From assembly GCA_963921825.1 (NCBI GenBank), contig OY997591.1:14379515-14443514 (forward strand): DNA of 64,000 nt. Direction: 5' to 3'. Made by a program: the position numbers and the translations under genes. Each line of letters begins with the position of its first letter. The first letter of the stretch is position 1. Positions 22,810-33,421 of the stretch are shown piece by piece. The stretch is from Erodium maritimum (taxonomy: Eukaryota; Streptophyta; Magnoliopsida; Geraniales; Geraniaceae). The notes beneath the pieces were generated by a model. It had not been told where the DNA came from. It made no database searches and was given only the letters and a program-made list of their open reading frames with translations.

Positions 22810-23925
22810 ATAGATAAGTATGCATGTATTCATCTTAATTTGTGGGCAAGTTCAAAAAGGTTAATGAGTTGAAGGACATAATTGCAAGACTGCGATCGCT
22901 ATTCTCTTAATTGTTATAAAAAGCAGATGTGGGGATGTTTCCATATGGTGACGGGTTGATGGGTACTGTACATTGTTGCTTCTATGTGAAGTTACAAATG
23001 GAAAGAACACAACCGTGGACATAGCCATAAGGGTTGAGCTTGATTGTATGTATGCGTAGTGTATTTACATATACCTCTCAGGGGACATTTTATATATGCT
23101 AAATTCCAAACATAGCTCATTTCGAAGAGAGATAATGAACTATCTATTAGAAATAAATTAGGTAAATAGTGAATAAATTATAATTTTTGTATAGTGTTAA
23201 GTTTAAATTTGTATCAGCAAGTATATTTTGATATCATATTAAAAAAAAACACAATTGATAATTAAAAATTTAATTATAATTTTATATTCTAACTGATAAA
23301 TTAGATTGGTTATAGACTTTTTCGTTCTTATGATTTTTTAGATATAAAGATTCACACAATGAGAATTGGAATTTAACATATGATAAATTAGTTTTAAATT
23401 TTCACCCATTAGTTTGAACTTTGAATGGTTAAGTGTATTACACTTTAACATGATATTAAAAGTTGTTTTTATTGGTTAACTATCTATATGTTGCTACTCA
23501 TGTAGTGTCTCATATACATTTATCGGGTTTAACTTAGTACGGCTAGACTTGTGATGCTTCTAAGCGACTTCCTTGCTTGTCATTTGCTTTTTTCTTGATA
23601 GTAAGCTGTGGTGCTAGTCCTTTGATGGCTTACGACTTGCATGTCATTTTAGGGTGTAGAGTACGACCAATATTGTCACTGAATTTTCGGTGCTCTCTTG
23701 AACCTCTGGACCACTTGAAATGGTCTTGATCGGATCACGCCATAAATGTGAAACTAGGGTTCGAACTACTAAGTAGAAGCCGCACTATTGATGTACAAAT
23801 TATATTAAATGACTTGTTGGATAGAAGAACGGTTTGATGATCATCGACATGGAATTTAGGTCGAAACCGAATAGGATTGGTTATACTGTCACATGTCAGA
23901 AATCTATTACCTTTGTTACTTTTTT
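22810..23925. other. Intergenic, AT-rich, no gene seen
   Basis: No conserved peptide, repeat array or RNA gene was recognised. Poly-A and poly-T runs and short direct repeats are common. Confidence 0.5.
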
Positions 23926-23927
23926 TT

Positions 23928-24610
23928 TTGATAAGCGCAAAAATTTTTATTAAAAAAAATTAGATCCAAACAGGATCTAACCAAAGACAATCATTACAAG
24001 AGGGCTCTCAACAACAAACCCGAAACAAAGCAAAATGAAACACTAAATCACCTGTCAGTACTCCACTCTTCACCTTCCGAAGTCAAAGTCGGATCGTCAA
24101 AAGCTTTAGCTGCATAACTAGCTGAGAAGCTTAATTTTGTACACAGCTTGAGCGGAAGCTATTGTCAACAGTCTGAGAGATCTGCTTCCTAATGTTCACA
24201 AGATTTATAAATCTCTCTCGACTCCTAGAATGGGTTGGTTTGACATGAATATAGTAATCCCCTAAGAACTTGGGAGGCTGACTTTGACAATTCGAAGTTC
24301 GGGTACGCTGCTTCGAATGACGTCCCTTGTTCAAAGGTTTAGAAGGTTTAAGAAGAATCTCCTTCCAAGGACTACTCTGTTGCTCCCCAACCGGTTCACT
24401 AGAACTCCCGATATGAGGTTGCGCAGGCCCGATGACTTCAGTTCCCAAAACAATTGGGTTTTGAAAAGGACTTGTACTCAACCGGCCCAACTCAGCCATC
24501 CCTGACCCATTACCATCACCCACATCCACTGGGCCGGACTTACTAGGCCCAATCACAAGCCCAATCACATCCACTCCATCAGCGCCTTCCTCGCATCATG
24601 GTTGAGCTCC
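23928..24610 (-). pseudogene. LINE ORF1 C-terminal remnant with 3' tail
   Basis: The plus-strand poly-T at 23930-23938 marks the poly-A tail of a minus-strand retroposon. The minus-strand frame 24574-24131 encodes a hydrophilic, Ser/Gly/Pro-rich 147-residue stretch (IGPSKSGPVDVGDGNGSG, then RGRHSKQRTRTSN-like basic text), as in the low-complexity C-terminal half of plant LINE ORF1 proteins. No zinc knuckle or DUF4283 is kept, so the assignment rests on composition and tail only. Confidence 0.45.
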
Positions 24611-24708
24611 CCACATGTTATATCAAACATCGGATCAAGATAAATTAAGATAACGTTTCCCGACATATTTTTTTGCCATTTATTTTTTGCTGTTATTTTG
24701 GCCTAGAC

Positions 24709-24868
24709 CAAGGTTTAAAAATCGTTAGACGCCAGTAGGACAGTTCAAGCCTTTCGGGGATTAATCGGAGACTAAACGGGGATTAATTGGTGATTAATAA
24801 AATTAATCGGGTCGACCAACAAGGAAATGGGGCCTAGGCGAGGGTTGGTCGGGATTTTTAGAACACTA
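24709..24868. mobile_element. hAT-like MITE, 160 bp, TSD GCCTAGAC
   Basis: An 8-bp direct repeat GCCTAGAC flanks it at 24701-24708 and 24869-24876. The ends are CAAGGTTTAAAAATCG and, reversed, TAGTGTTCTAAAAATCCCG, sharing an imperfect terminal inverted repeat with TTAAAAATC/CTAAAAATC. An 8-bp TSD and YA-type ends fit hAT. The interior is non-coding with GGGGATTAATCGG-type short repeats. Confidence 0.7.
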
Positions 24869-25364
24869 GCCTAGACAGAACCACATCATAGTATTTACGG
24901 TATCAGATTATTTGTCAACGACTTGTTCGGAGAACTTAAACGGATCGTCGAGTAAAACGGTAAGGAGTCAACAATGTACAATGCAATCGGCCAACAATTT
25001 ATGCATTTTGACATCGTTGACAAAGAACAAGTTGGAGAAGGACATGTGGTGTGGCCGGTGATTTTCGTGTTACAGTCAATTAGATACTGACACGTGTCCC
25101 CAAAGTTGGAGAAGAAAATTACAACAACTATTTTCTCTTCTATAAAATCACTTCTATTCTTCCCCGTTTCATCCACCAATTTATAGCACTCATCAGATTA
25201 GTTCTAAATCAATTTTCTCATTTCTTCACCAAAATGCTTGACGATTTCGTTTCCTTGTCACCATACACGGGAGAAAAGTCTGTATTCGGTTCTTAATCAC
25301 CATAATATCAACCCTCCAAATTCTCACATTACCATCCATTCTATAAAGTCAACTCATTTCAATC

Positions 25365-25628
25365 ATGACAACTCCAAGAGATGAACCAGCGGGAAATGAC
25401 GAAGACAACGATGATCGAGAGATTCACGTTCTAGATGATGACGAAGAACGCACTCCTCCTCGATATTCTACCCGCTTTGGTGCTAGGACTCACACGGGCC
25501 ATTCCACTCTCATCCGTGTTCCCTCTTATTCTACCACTAATGTTCCTTCTCGTGCTCAACCTCGCGGATCTGCTTCTGCTCGCGGTCGACCATCCTCTCC
25601 CTTTACAAATAAATTACGATACGAGTAA
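25365..25628 (+). CDS. Hypothetical acidic/arginine-rich small ORF
   Basis: An 87-residue open frame: an acidic N-terminal part (NDEDNDDREIHVLDDDEERT, residues about 10-30) followed by a Ser/Arg/Pro-rich part ending RGRPSSPFTNKLRYE. No family is recognised. A TATA-like TATAAAAT at about 25141 and a CT/CA-rich leader precede it, with the ATG about 220 bp downstream. It could be the first exon of a gene disrupted by the LINE that begins near 25725, or an ORF1-like start of a transposon. A chance frame is also possible. Confidence 0.3.
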   Translation: MTTPRDEPAGNDEDNDDREIHVLDDDEERTPPRYSTRFGARTHTGHSTLIRVPSYSTTNVPSRAQPRGSASARGRPSSPFTNKLRYE

Positions 25629-25724
25629 GATAAAAGGTGGCTTGTTGGTGCATGACAATTTATTTAAACGCATTCTGCTCTTGGAAAAATTCTTCCATGT
25701 CACGCCTTCATGTCACGACTTTAT

Positions 25725-27605
25725 TCTTATCTCTATTGAAATTATACATTATGTCTGTACAAAAAGGCTTGGAACAAGGGGTTTCATGGCTCTCAAACTA
25801 GAAATTTGCAAGACGTACGATCAAACTGAATGACCGTTTATTCTCTAGATTATATAGCTTCTAGGTCTTGGACCAATGTAAGGCTCTTATTTCTATATGC
25901 ACGGGATCAGTGTCTTATTCATGGGGTCTTAGTGGCTCGGGGGGTCCCAGTCATCTCCCATATGTTACTCGTTGACGATTGCTACATATTTTGCAGAGCT
26001 GACACTAGAGAGGCGGAACAAGTCTGGGGTATTCTCAAACTATTTGGAGACCTATCGGGTCAGGTACCTAACAACCACAAGTTTTGGATTTTTTCAGCGC
26101 TAACACATCTCCGACCACTTGATCTGCTTGTTGTCAGGTCTTAGGAATATAAGAGACATCTAAAGGTTCCTTATACTTAGGGGTTCCTAATATGAATGGG
26201 AAAAATGGGGCTTAGAGTATGTGATATGTGTGTGATCGATTTATGAAAAGGATTCACTCACGGGACCAGAAAATATTATCCCCAGCAGGACATGATGTCG
26301 TTCCCTTCTCTGTCTATGTCTTGTTCGTATTCAAAGTCCCATAACATTGCTAATAATATTCATATCGCTTTAGCTAATTTTTGGTGGAGGGGAACGACAT
26401 CTACAACACGATTGATTATATGGAAGGATTGGGAAAACCTCTATTACCCGAAGGTCAAAGGGGGCCAGGGATTCTGGAACTTACAAGACAAAAAAAATTT
26501 CCTCCCGACGAACAAGCTTGGAGACTTTTTCTACGACCAAAGTCCTATGTCACCCTCCTCTTGAAAGCCCATTACTACCCCAAATTTGACTTTTGGTGAA
26601 AATTGAAATCAATCCGACATTCACCTGGTCGAGTATCTTCCTTACCCAATACCTCGTGACGGAAGGCATACGTTGGCCTATCGACCTTGGGACAAACAAT
26701 CTTATCCTCTAGAAACCCTAGCTTATGGGTGGTAACCTGATGGTCCAAATAGTATCTACGATACTTGAAGAGGCTAACTAACTAGTCTTCTTGTCTCAGC
26801 TACGCGTATGTGGGATACATGACTTATACAAGCCATATATACCTTGGGTCATCAGGAAAAGATCTTGTATATACCACTCTCGGCCACTCGAACTAAGGAC
26901 GAATGTTACTAGGTTGTGGACAAGTATGGTGTTATTCTAGTCGAGTGGGATACCGGATGCTCTGCGAAGTCAGAGAACAGTTGAGGGCTCCAGTTAGTTC
27001 TCTTCCATGGACGGATATCTGGAAGATATCGGCTCAACCCTGTCTTCATGTCTTCCTATGGATGGCCTTAATGGATTCTCTCTAGTTGGCTATCTATCTA
27101 TATCAGAGGTTTGTCCCAATCTCTCTCGCATGTCTTATATGTGGCCGAAATCAAGAGAAAATAAGCCACCTCCTTATATACAATGGATTTTCCAAAACTT
27201 GGTGGGCCCTTGTGACTTTAGAAACAGCCACAGACCAACTTACATAACTACTCAGTTGTATTTTGGAAATCTAAAAAGTACGGAACACCAAGGACTGACG
27301 TGGTAACACTTCATCTATTAAAGGGGTAGCCTCGGCCACAACAGAAAGTCTGACGGTATGGAAGAAGGCAATAACTCAATCACGTCCTATTGATCATCGG
27401 ATAGCCCCTTAGCACCGTCCTTATGGACCCCGCCTCCATCAGGTTCCTTGGTCATCAATGTCTACAAGGCTATTTTTCTGAACACGGGGTAATCAAGATG
27501 GGACTTTATTGACTAATCATCTACGAGCAAGGTTACGATAACCACGAGTGGCAAAAATAAAAAAATAAAAAAAGAGCCCTCTTTCGCTCAAAATAAAGAT
27601 GCTCT
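25725..27605 (+). pseudogene. Internally deleted LINE ORF2 (RT, zf-RVT, 3' end)
   Basis: Plus-strand peptides in LINE order: GFMALKLEICKTYDQTE (usual GFMALKLDMSKAYDRVEW) at 25785; PVISHMLLVDDCYIFCRAD at 25951, the catalytic palm with FADD changed to LVDD; ANFWWRGTTSTTR...IWKDW at 26360; and a zf-RVT region near 27090-27210 with LICG and ISHLL. The stretch between the first two blocks, where RQGDPLSPYLF should be, is missing. The 3' end is A-rich (27556-27577). A plus-strand relative of the minus-strand LINE at 34605-38420. Non-functional. Confidence 0.75.
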
Positions 27606-27634
27606 ATAAATATACTATGATATGTAATTATGAA

Positions 27635-27639
27635 TTAGC
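27635..27639 (+). other. Target-site duplication TTAGC, left copy
   Basis: TTAGC here and at 33417-33421 bracket the Copia element exactly, which fixes the ends of both LTRs. Confidence 0.85.
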
Positions 27640-27709
27640 TATTGTAATACACGTACATATGTGAGTGGCCACCACATGACAACCATGCAACCTTTGTTGA
27701 TGACTAAGG

Positions 27710-27750
<41 letters not shown>

Positions 27751-27866
27751 TGAAGGCAATGTAAGAGATATACGGAAATTGAAATCGAAAGAGAAGTATT
27801 ACAAGATCAAAATCAGTTCTTTCGTATCAAGTTTCAGTTTTGATCGGTTGAGAAGTAATCACAACA
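27640..27866 (+). repeat. Copia 5' LTR
   Basis: Begins TATTGTAATACACGTACATA and ends AGTAATCACAACA. It contains a (TA)n microsatellite at about 27713-27745 that is much shorter in the 3' LTR. The first dinucleotide is TA where the 3' LTR has TG. Confidence 0.9.
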
Positions 27867-27880
27867 CGTTATTAGCACGT
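27867..27880 (+). other. Primer-binding site of the Copia element
   Basis: CGTTATTAGCACG follows the 5' LTR directly. It resembles the CGTTATCAGCACG primer site known from plant Copia elements, with one C-to-T change. Confidence 0.7.
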
Positions 27881-28275
27881 GTTCGCTCCGTTGTAATCGT
27901 TAAATTTTCTCAAATCGTTATTAAGTACGAACGCTCTGTTCTACTGCTCAGGTATCGAATTTTCAAATTATCGTTAATTTATTTATACCTGATTTATGCT
28001 CGTTTACACAAATTTATTTATAGCTTACGATAAGTATGCTCTGAGACTGCCAATATATATTGGATCTTTCACATCAGAAATTTGATATTTACCGTATACT
28101 TGTATTTTATCATTAATACTTAAATTTGAGATTCACTAAAACCAAAACGTTTGGACAGGAAGTTCCAAATACGTAATACTAGCGACCCGATGTGTGTTGG
28201 AGTAGAAGTTCCAAAATAAAAATACCAACACCTGAAGTCGAGTATGATCCTGACATGCATTATTTTGATCAATGT

Positions 28276-29290
28276 TCATGATGGATAACTTGACAAAGCT
28301 TAATTATGCACCCCTTAGACTAGACGGGAAGAACTATTATGAATGGGCGCTAGACATGACTCTACACTTCAGATCTTAGAATCTTGGAGACGTCATAAAA
28401 GAGGGGAATAACGAATCAGTTAAAAACAAAGCCACAACACAATATTAATCCGTCATCACATGCATAGAGACCTACGACTTGAATATATAGCTGACGAAGA
28501 CCCCCTTAGTTTATGGGTTCAGCTCAAGGAGAGATTTGAGCATATGAAAGCAATAGCTCTCACTCGTGCCCTATATGATTGGTCTAACCTTAGGTTACAG
28601 GACTTTAAGTCTATAAATGAGTACAATTCGGCTATGTTTAAAATTGTTTCCAAGCTTCGCAGTTGTGGTGAGAAGATAACTAACGAATTTATGCTTGAGA
28701 AAACATTCTCCACGTTCCATCCCTCGGATATGCTCCTGCAGCAGCAATATCGAGAAAAATGGTTTCAGAAATTTACAGATTTGGTTGTTTGTTTGCTCGT
28801 TGCAGAGAAAAATAATGAATTATTAATGAAGAACCATCAAACTCGCCCTGTAGGCAGTGCTCCATTCCCTGAAGCGAATGTGACAAAATATGAAGGTAAC
28901 TCTAGACCCAGACGAGGCCGAGGACCCTTTAGAGGTCGAGGTCGAGGTCAAGGTCGTGGTCGTGGACGTGGTCGCAGTCAGGGCTATGGGCATAACAATT
29001 TCCAACCTTATAGAAGAGATGATAAGGTGTACCACCAGAAGTGGAACCGATATGAAAAAGGAAAAGGCCCATAGAACCCGACTCCCAGAAATGCCGAAAA
29101 CATATGTTACCGTTGTGGGGGGGGGGGGGGGGGGGTTTATACCAAGAGTCAATAAAGGGAAAAGAGAAGGTCGCTGAGACAAATTTCATTGATCATGTGA
29201 GCCCTGAAGATGCTCCGATCAAGCTTACAGTCTTCGACTTCTTTAAAGATGATGACGGAAATATGGACCGTGACGAAAATATAGATTGAA
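28276..29290 (+). pseudogene. Copia gag with stops and a poly-G broken zinc knuckle
   Basis: Starts near 28280 with MDNLTKLNYAPLRLDGKNYY, the usual N-terminus of this gag class, then a stop at about 28377 and another at about 28446. From 28460 a 204-residue frame carries VQLKERFEHMKAIALTRALY and an RG-rich basic tail (RGRGQGRGRGRGRSQG). After an in-frame TAG the text NAENICYRCG starts a CCHC knuckle, but a run of 19 G (29117-29135) replaces the remaining Cys and His residues and shifts the frame. The usual continuation LYQESIKGKEKVAETNFID follows at 29137. Gag would form the particle; this copy cannot. Confidence 0.85.
29117..29135 (+). repeat. Poly-G tract, 19 bp, in the zinc knuckle
   Basis: Nineteen G directly after the codons for CYRC. 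The family normally continues with the rest of a CX2CX4HX4C knuckle; that sequence is absent. Confidence 0.95.
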
Positions 29291-29401
29291 CTTGTGTCGT
29301 TATGTATTCCCCTTCTTTTAGTCAATGTGAAATATATATATGATGTTTTTGTAATCCTTTCCTAAGTTTATAAACTTATATAATACTTTTTATGAAAGGA
29401 T

Positions 29402-30565
29402 ATGGATCCCAACTATGGGTCACGATTCTGTAGAAATGATGGCGACTTATGTATTGTTGATTGTGCGTCGACGCACACAATCTTAAGAGATAAAAAATAT
29501 TTCTCTTATCTAACCTTGGTTGAAGCAAATGTTAGCACCATTACGGGTACTGAAAATTTGATAGAAGGCTCCAGAAGAGCTACCTTGATATTAGAAAATG
29601 GAACAAGGTTAAATACCCATAATGCTTTATATGCAAGTAGATCCAGAAGAAATCTACTTTGCTTCAAGGATATTCGTAGCAACGGATGTCATGTCGAGAC
29701 CAGAAGTGAAAATCAGACTGAGTTTCGCTGTATCACTTTTAATAAATGTGGTGAAAAGCGTGTACTTGAAAAATTACAGGTTCTATCATTAGGTTTGTAT
29801 TGTACAACCATACGAAGCGTGGAAACCTACCTAACGATGAATCAGAAGTTTATTAATCCAAATGCTTTTATGCTTTGGCACAATCGTCTTGGTCATCCGG
29901 GATCGACCATGATGCGTAGGATTGTTGAAAATTCATGTGGGCTTTCGTTAAAGGACCAGAAGATCCTAATGTCCAATGAGATATCATGTACAACTTGTTC
30001 ACAAGGAAAATTAGTGGTCCGACCTTCGCAAACCAAGGTTAACATTGAAATGCCATCTTTCTTGCAGAGAATTCGGGGAGATATATGTGGCCTTATACAT
30101 CCATCTAGTGGACCATTCAGTTACTTTATGGTCGTGATAGATGCATCCAGCAGATGGTCTCATATTTGCTTGTTGTCAACACGAAATGTTGCATTCGCTA
30201 AATTGTTGGCACAAATCATTAAGCTGAGGGCACATTTCCCGGATCACCCCATTAAGTCAATTCGTCTTGATAATGTTAGTTAGTTCACTTCAAGAGCATT
30301 TGATGATTATTGCATGTCTTTAGGGATTGATATTGAACATCCCGTTGCACATGTCCATACCCAAAATGGTTTAGCAGAATCGTTTATCAAACGTATACAG
30401 GTAATTGCACGTACATTACTAATGCAATCACAATTACCTATTTCTTCTTGGGGACATGCTGTATTACATGTTGCATCTTTAATTCGTATAAGACCAATTG
30501 CTTATCATCAATATTCTCCTGTACAACTTGTGTGTGAGAATCAACCTAATATATCCCATTTATGA
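29402..30565 (+). pseudogene. Copia protease and integrase, one stop between
   Basis: The frame from 29402 begins MDPNYGSRFCRNDGDLCIVD. It carries the protease site DCASTHTIL (D-S/C-x-A/S type), the GAG pre-integrase LWHNRLGHPGSTMMRRI, a CTTCSQGK zinc motif, and the integrase core with RGDICGLIHPSSGPFSYFMV, DASSRWSHICLL and RLDN. A TAG at 30281 and two frame positions later the domain resumes with HVHTQNGLAESFIKRIQVIA, which holds the catalytic Glu. A further TGA (probably a mutated CGA in HLRTFGCAV) ends this part at 30563. The Asp-Asp-Glu residues are present. About 110 bp of AT-rich non-coding DNA separates gag from this start. Confidence 0.87.
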
Positions 30566-30580
30566 ACCTTTGGTTGCGCA

Positions 30581-32962
30581 GTGCAAGTGCCGATCGCACA
30601 TAATCAACGCACAGAAATGGGACCCCAACGTCGGTTGGGGATATATGTTGGTTTTGATTCATCGTCCATTATAAGATATCTTGAGCCTCGGACGGGTGAT
30701 TTGTTTACTGCAAGATTTGCAGATTGTCATTTTGATGAGACAACATTTCCACCTCTAAGTGAGAAAGATAAGCCTCCTGAAGTAAGGCTTGAACTCTCTT
30801 ATAAGTCTCCTGAAGTTAGGCATGAACTTTCTTGGAAAGTTAGTTCGTTGTCTCATTTAGACCCACGCACGTCACAATGTGAAACAGAAGTACATAGAAT
30901 AATTCATTTGCAAAATGTTGCAAATCAAATGCCAGATGCATTTGCAGACACGTCAAAGATGACAAGGTCTTATATAGATGCAATCAATGTACCAGCTAGA
31001 ATTAAGGTCACTGGTGATACTGCAAAAGAAGCTATCGATTCCTCTAGTGCACGCTTGAAGCGTGGGAGACCAGTTGGATCAAAAGACATTGTTCCCCGGA
31101 AGCGGAAATGTCAAACGAATATAAGGGATAAGAAAATGGTGGTTCCAGAAGAACCAGTCGATAAAAAAGCCTCATTACCAGAAGTAGTTCCAGAAGAACT
31201 ACCAGAGCCAGTTCCAGAAGAACCAATCGGTCCAGAAGTACCAGAAGACTCTAATACGCCTGAAGAGTTAAGAAATGAGAAAATTATTATTGATGAAGTC
31301 TTTGCGTTCGCGGTGGCCAACGAGATCATAAATGAGTTTTATTTTGAGCCCCGAATCATCGACGAATGCCGTCACAGGGATGACTGGCCTATGTGGGAAG
31401 AAGCAATTCAGGCAGAATTGGCTTCATTGGCGAAACGCCAAGTTTTTGGTCCCGTTTCCAAGACACCAGAAGATGTCAACCCTGTTGGTTACAGTTGGGT
31501 ATTTATACGGAAACGAAATGAGAAAAACAAAGTCGCCCGATATAAGGCTAGACTTGTGGCCCAAGGATTCTCTCAACGACCAGGAGTCGATTTTGATGAT
31601 ACATATTCCCCAGTAATGGATATGATCATTTTCAGATATTTGATCAGCCTATCAGTCTCTAAAGGACTTGATATGTGCATGATGGGCGTTGTGACTGCTT
31701 ACCTGTATGGTAATTTAGACACTGATATCTATATGAAACTCCCCGATGGATTGAGATTGCCTGAAGCAATGATAGATATCCCTAGAGATCTGTGTTCAAT
31801 AAAGTTACAGAAATCTCTGTATGGACTAAAGCAATCTGGTAGGATGTGCTACCATCGCCTTAGCGAATACCTTACCAGAGAAGGCTATAAGAACGATGTT
31901 ATATGTCCATGTGTGTTCATTAAGAAAACAACCTCTGGGTTTGTTATTATAGCCGTATACGTTGATGACATAAACCTGACTGGGACTCCAGAAGAGATCC
32001 TCAAAGCTTCAGATTATCTAAAAAGAGAATTCGAAATGAAAGATTTAGGGAGGAATAGACACTGTCTTGGCCTGCAGCTCGAGCATCTGTCTGATGGCAT
32101 TTTGATCCATCAATCTGCATATGTTGAAAAGCTTTTGAAGCGTTTTAGTATGGATAATGCTCACCCTCTCAGTACTCCAATGGTCGTCCGTTCTTTAGAT
32201 CATAGAAGAGATCCATTCCGTCCCAAGGAGGCAGATGAAGAGATACTTGGTCCTGAAGTACCATATCTAAATGCTATTGGGGGTTTGTTATATTTGGCAC
32301 AATGTACGCGACCTGACATAGCGTTCGCAGTAAATGTACTTGTCAGGTTCAGTTCAGAACCCACTCGACGACATTGGAACGGTATCAAACATGTACTTCG
32401 TTACCTGAGCGGAACCAGAGATTTGGGACTCATGTATTCTAAGTCCAGGGGGAGCGTTGGCCTGGTCGGATATGCGCATGCAGGCTATTTATCAGATCCT
32501 CACAAAGCTCGCTCCCAGACAGGATATGTTTTCACCTGCAGTGAAACAACTATTTCCTGGCGCTCTACGAAGCAGACTTTGGTTGCGACATCCTCGAACC
32601 ACTCGGAGATTGTGGCGCTACATGAAGCTAGCCGAGAATGTGTATTCTTGCGTTCCGATTTGAAGCACGTGTTATGCTCAATCGGAATTCCTCCGCCAAG
32701 CTCTCCTTCCATCATATATGAAGACAATGCAGCTTGTATAGCTCAAGTCAGAGGAGGCTACATCAAAGGAGACAGAATCAAGCACATCTCTCCGAAATTC
32801 TTTTATACTCATGAGCTCCAGAAGAGTAATGAGATAGATGTCAAGCAGATTCGGTCCTGCGAGAATCTTGTTGATTTATTTACTAAAGTCTTGCCGACTT
32901 CTATCTTTGAGAAGCTAGTTCACAGAATCGACAGGCGTCGCCTTAGCAAGCAACCAAAGTAG
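30581..32962 (+). CDS. Copia integrase C-terminus, reverse transcriptase and RNase H ORF
   Basis: A 793-residue open frame, the longest in the window. Order: integrase C-terminal GPQRRLGIYVGFDSSSIIRY; a Pro/Glu-rich linker with EEPVDKKASLPEVVPEELPE; RT from about residue 270, with VARYKARLVAQGFSQRPGVD, CMMGVVTAYLYGNLDTDIYM, SIKLQKSLYGLKQSGRMCY and the catalytic VYVDDINLTG; then YLAQCTRPDIAFAVNVL; then RNase H with SQTGYVFTCSETTISWRSTK, ATSSNHSEIVALHEASRECV and IYEDNAACIAQ. It ends near ENLVDLFTKVLP. YVDD and the RNase H residues are intact. It lacks its own translation start as a polyprotein and depends on the broken upstream part, so function is doubtful. RT would copy element RNA. Confidence 0.93.
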   Translation: MQVPIAHNQRTEMGPQRRLGIYVGFDSSSIIRYLEPRTGDLFTARFADCHFDETTFPPLSEKDKPPEVRLELSYKSPEVRHELSWKVSSLSHLDPRTSQCETEVHRIIHLQNVANQMPDAFADTSKMTRSYIDAINVPARIKVTGDTAKEAIDSSSARLKRGRPVGSKDIVPRKRKCQTNIRDKKMVVPEEPVDKKASLPEVVPEELPEPVPEEPIGPEVPEDSNTPEELRNEKIIIDEVFAFAVANEIINEFYFEPRIIDECRHRDDWPMWEEAIQAELASLAKRQVFGPVSKTPEDVNPVGYSWVFIRKRNEKNKVARYKARLVAQGFSQRPGVDFDDTYSPVMDMIIFRYLISLSVSKGLDMCMMGVVTAYLYGNLDTDIYMKLPDGLRLPEAMIDIPRDLCSIKLQKSLYGLKQSGRMCYHRLSEYLTREGYKNDVICPCVFIKKTTSGFVIIAVYVDDINLTGTPEEILKASDYLKREFEMKDLGRNRHCLGLQLEHLSDGILIHQSAYVEKLLKRFSMDNAHPLSTPMVVRSLDHRRDPFRPKEADEEILGPEVPYLNAIGGLLYLAQCTRPDIAFAVNVLVRFSSEPTRRHWNGIKHVLRYLSGTRDLGLMYSKSRGSVGLVGYAHAGYLSDPHKARSQTGYVFTCSETTISWRSTKQTLVATSSNHSEIVALHEASRECVFLRSDLKHVLCSIGIPPPSSPSIIYEDNAACIAQVRGGYIKGDRIKHISPKFFYTHELQKSNEIDVKQIRSCENLVDLFTKVLPTSIFEKLVHRIDRRRLSKQPK

Positions 32963-33190
32963 TCTGCCTGAAGTCAAGGGGAGACAAATTATGTGCGATG
33001 CACTCTTTTTCCCTTATCCAAGTTTTGTCCCACGGGGTTTTCTTGGAAATGTTTTTAACGAGGCAGCATGAAGCACGTTGTGCGCGTTGCAATATTTTCC
33101 TTACAGGTTTTGTCCCACCGGGTTTTCCTGGTGAGGTTTTTAATGAGGCAACTTAAGGCTCATTTGATGTATTCGTTAGTGGTCGTGTCC

Positions 33191-33199
33191 AAGGGGGAG
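33191..33199 (+). other. Polypurine tract of the Copia element
   Basis: AAGGGGGAG directly before the 3' LTR start TGTTGTAATAC, the expected place for priming of plus-strand DNA. Confidence 0.85.
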
Positions 33200-33416
33200 T
33201 GTTGTAATACACGTACATACGTGAGTGGCCACCATATGACAACCATGCAACCTTTGTTGATGACTAAGGTTAATTAAGAAAAACTATATATATATGTACA
33301 TGAAGGCAATGTAAGAGATGTACGAAAATTGAAATCAAAAGAGAAATATTACAAAATCAAAATCAGTTCTTTCGTATCAAGTTTCGGTTTTGATCGGTTA
33401 AGAAGTAATCACAATA
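33200..33416 (+). repeat. Copia 3' LTR
   Basis: Begins TGTTGTAATACACGTACATA, ends AGTAATCACAATA, followed by the TSD TTAGC (33417-33421). It aligns to the 5' LTR over its whole length apart from the TA microsatellite. Confidence 0.92.
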
Positions 33417-33421
33417 TTAGC

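Larger units (their letters stand above)
27640..33416 (+). mobile_element. Near-complete Ty1/Copia retrotransposon (5777 bp, two LTRs)
   Basis: 5' LTR 27640-27866, primer site from 27867, gag, protease, integrase, reverse transcriptase and RNase H in Copia order, polypurine tract 33191-33199, 3' LTR 33200-33416, TSD TTAGC. The PBS sequence CGTTATTAGCACG is like the CGTTATCAGCACG found in many plant Copia elements. Several in-frame stops, a frameshift around a poly-G run, and mutated LTR ends (TA at the 5' start, TA at the 3' end) indicate that it is no longer autonomous. The two LTRs differ at about 11 sites, all transitions. Confidence 0.93.

Noticed and set aside
30581-32962. The long RT/RNase H frame as a domesticated host gene
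   Set aside because: It lies between two LTRs with a matching TSD and follows broken gag/protease parts in element order, so it is an ordinary Copia pol.
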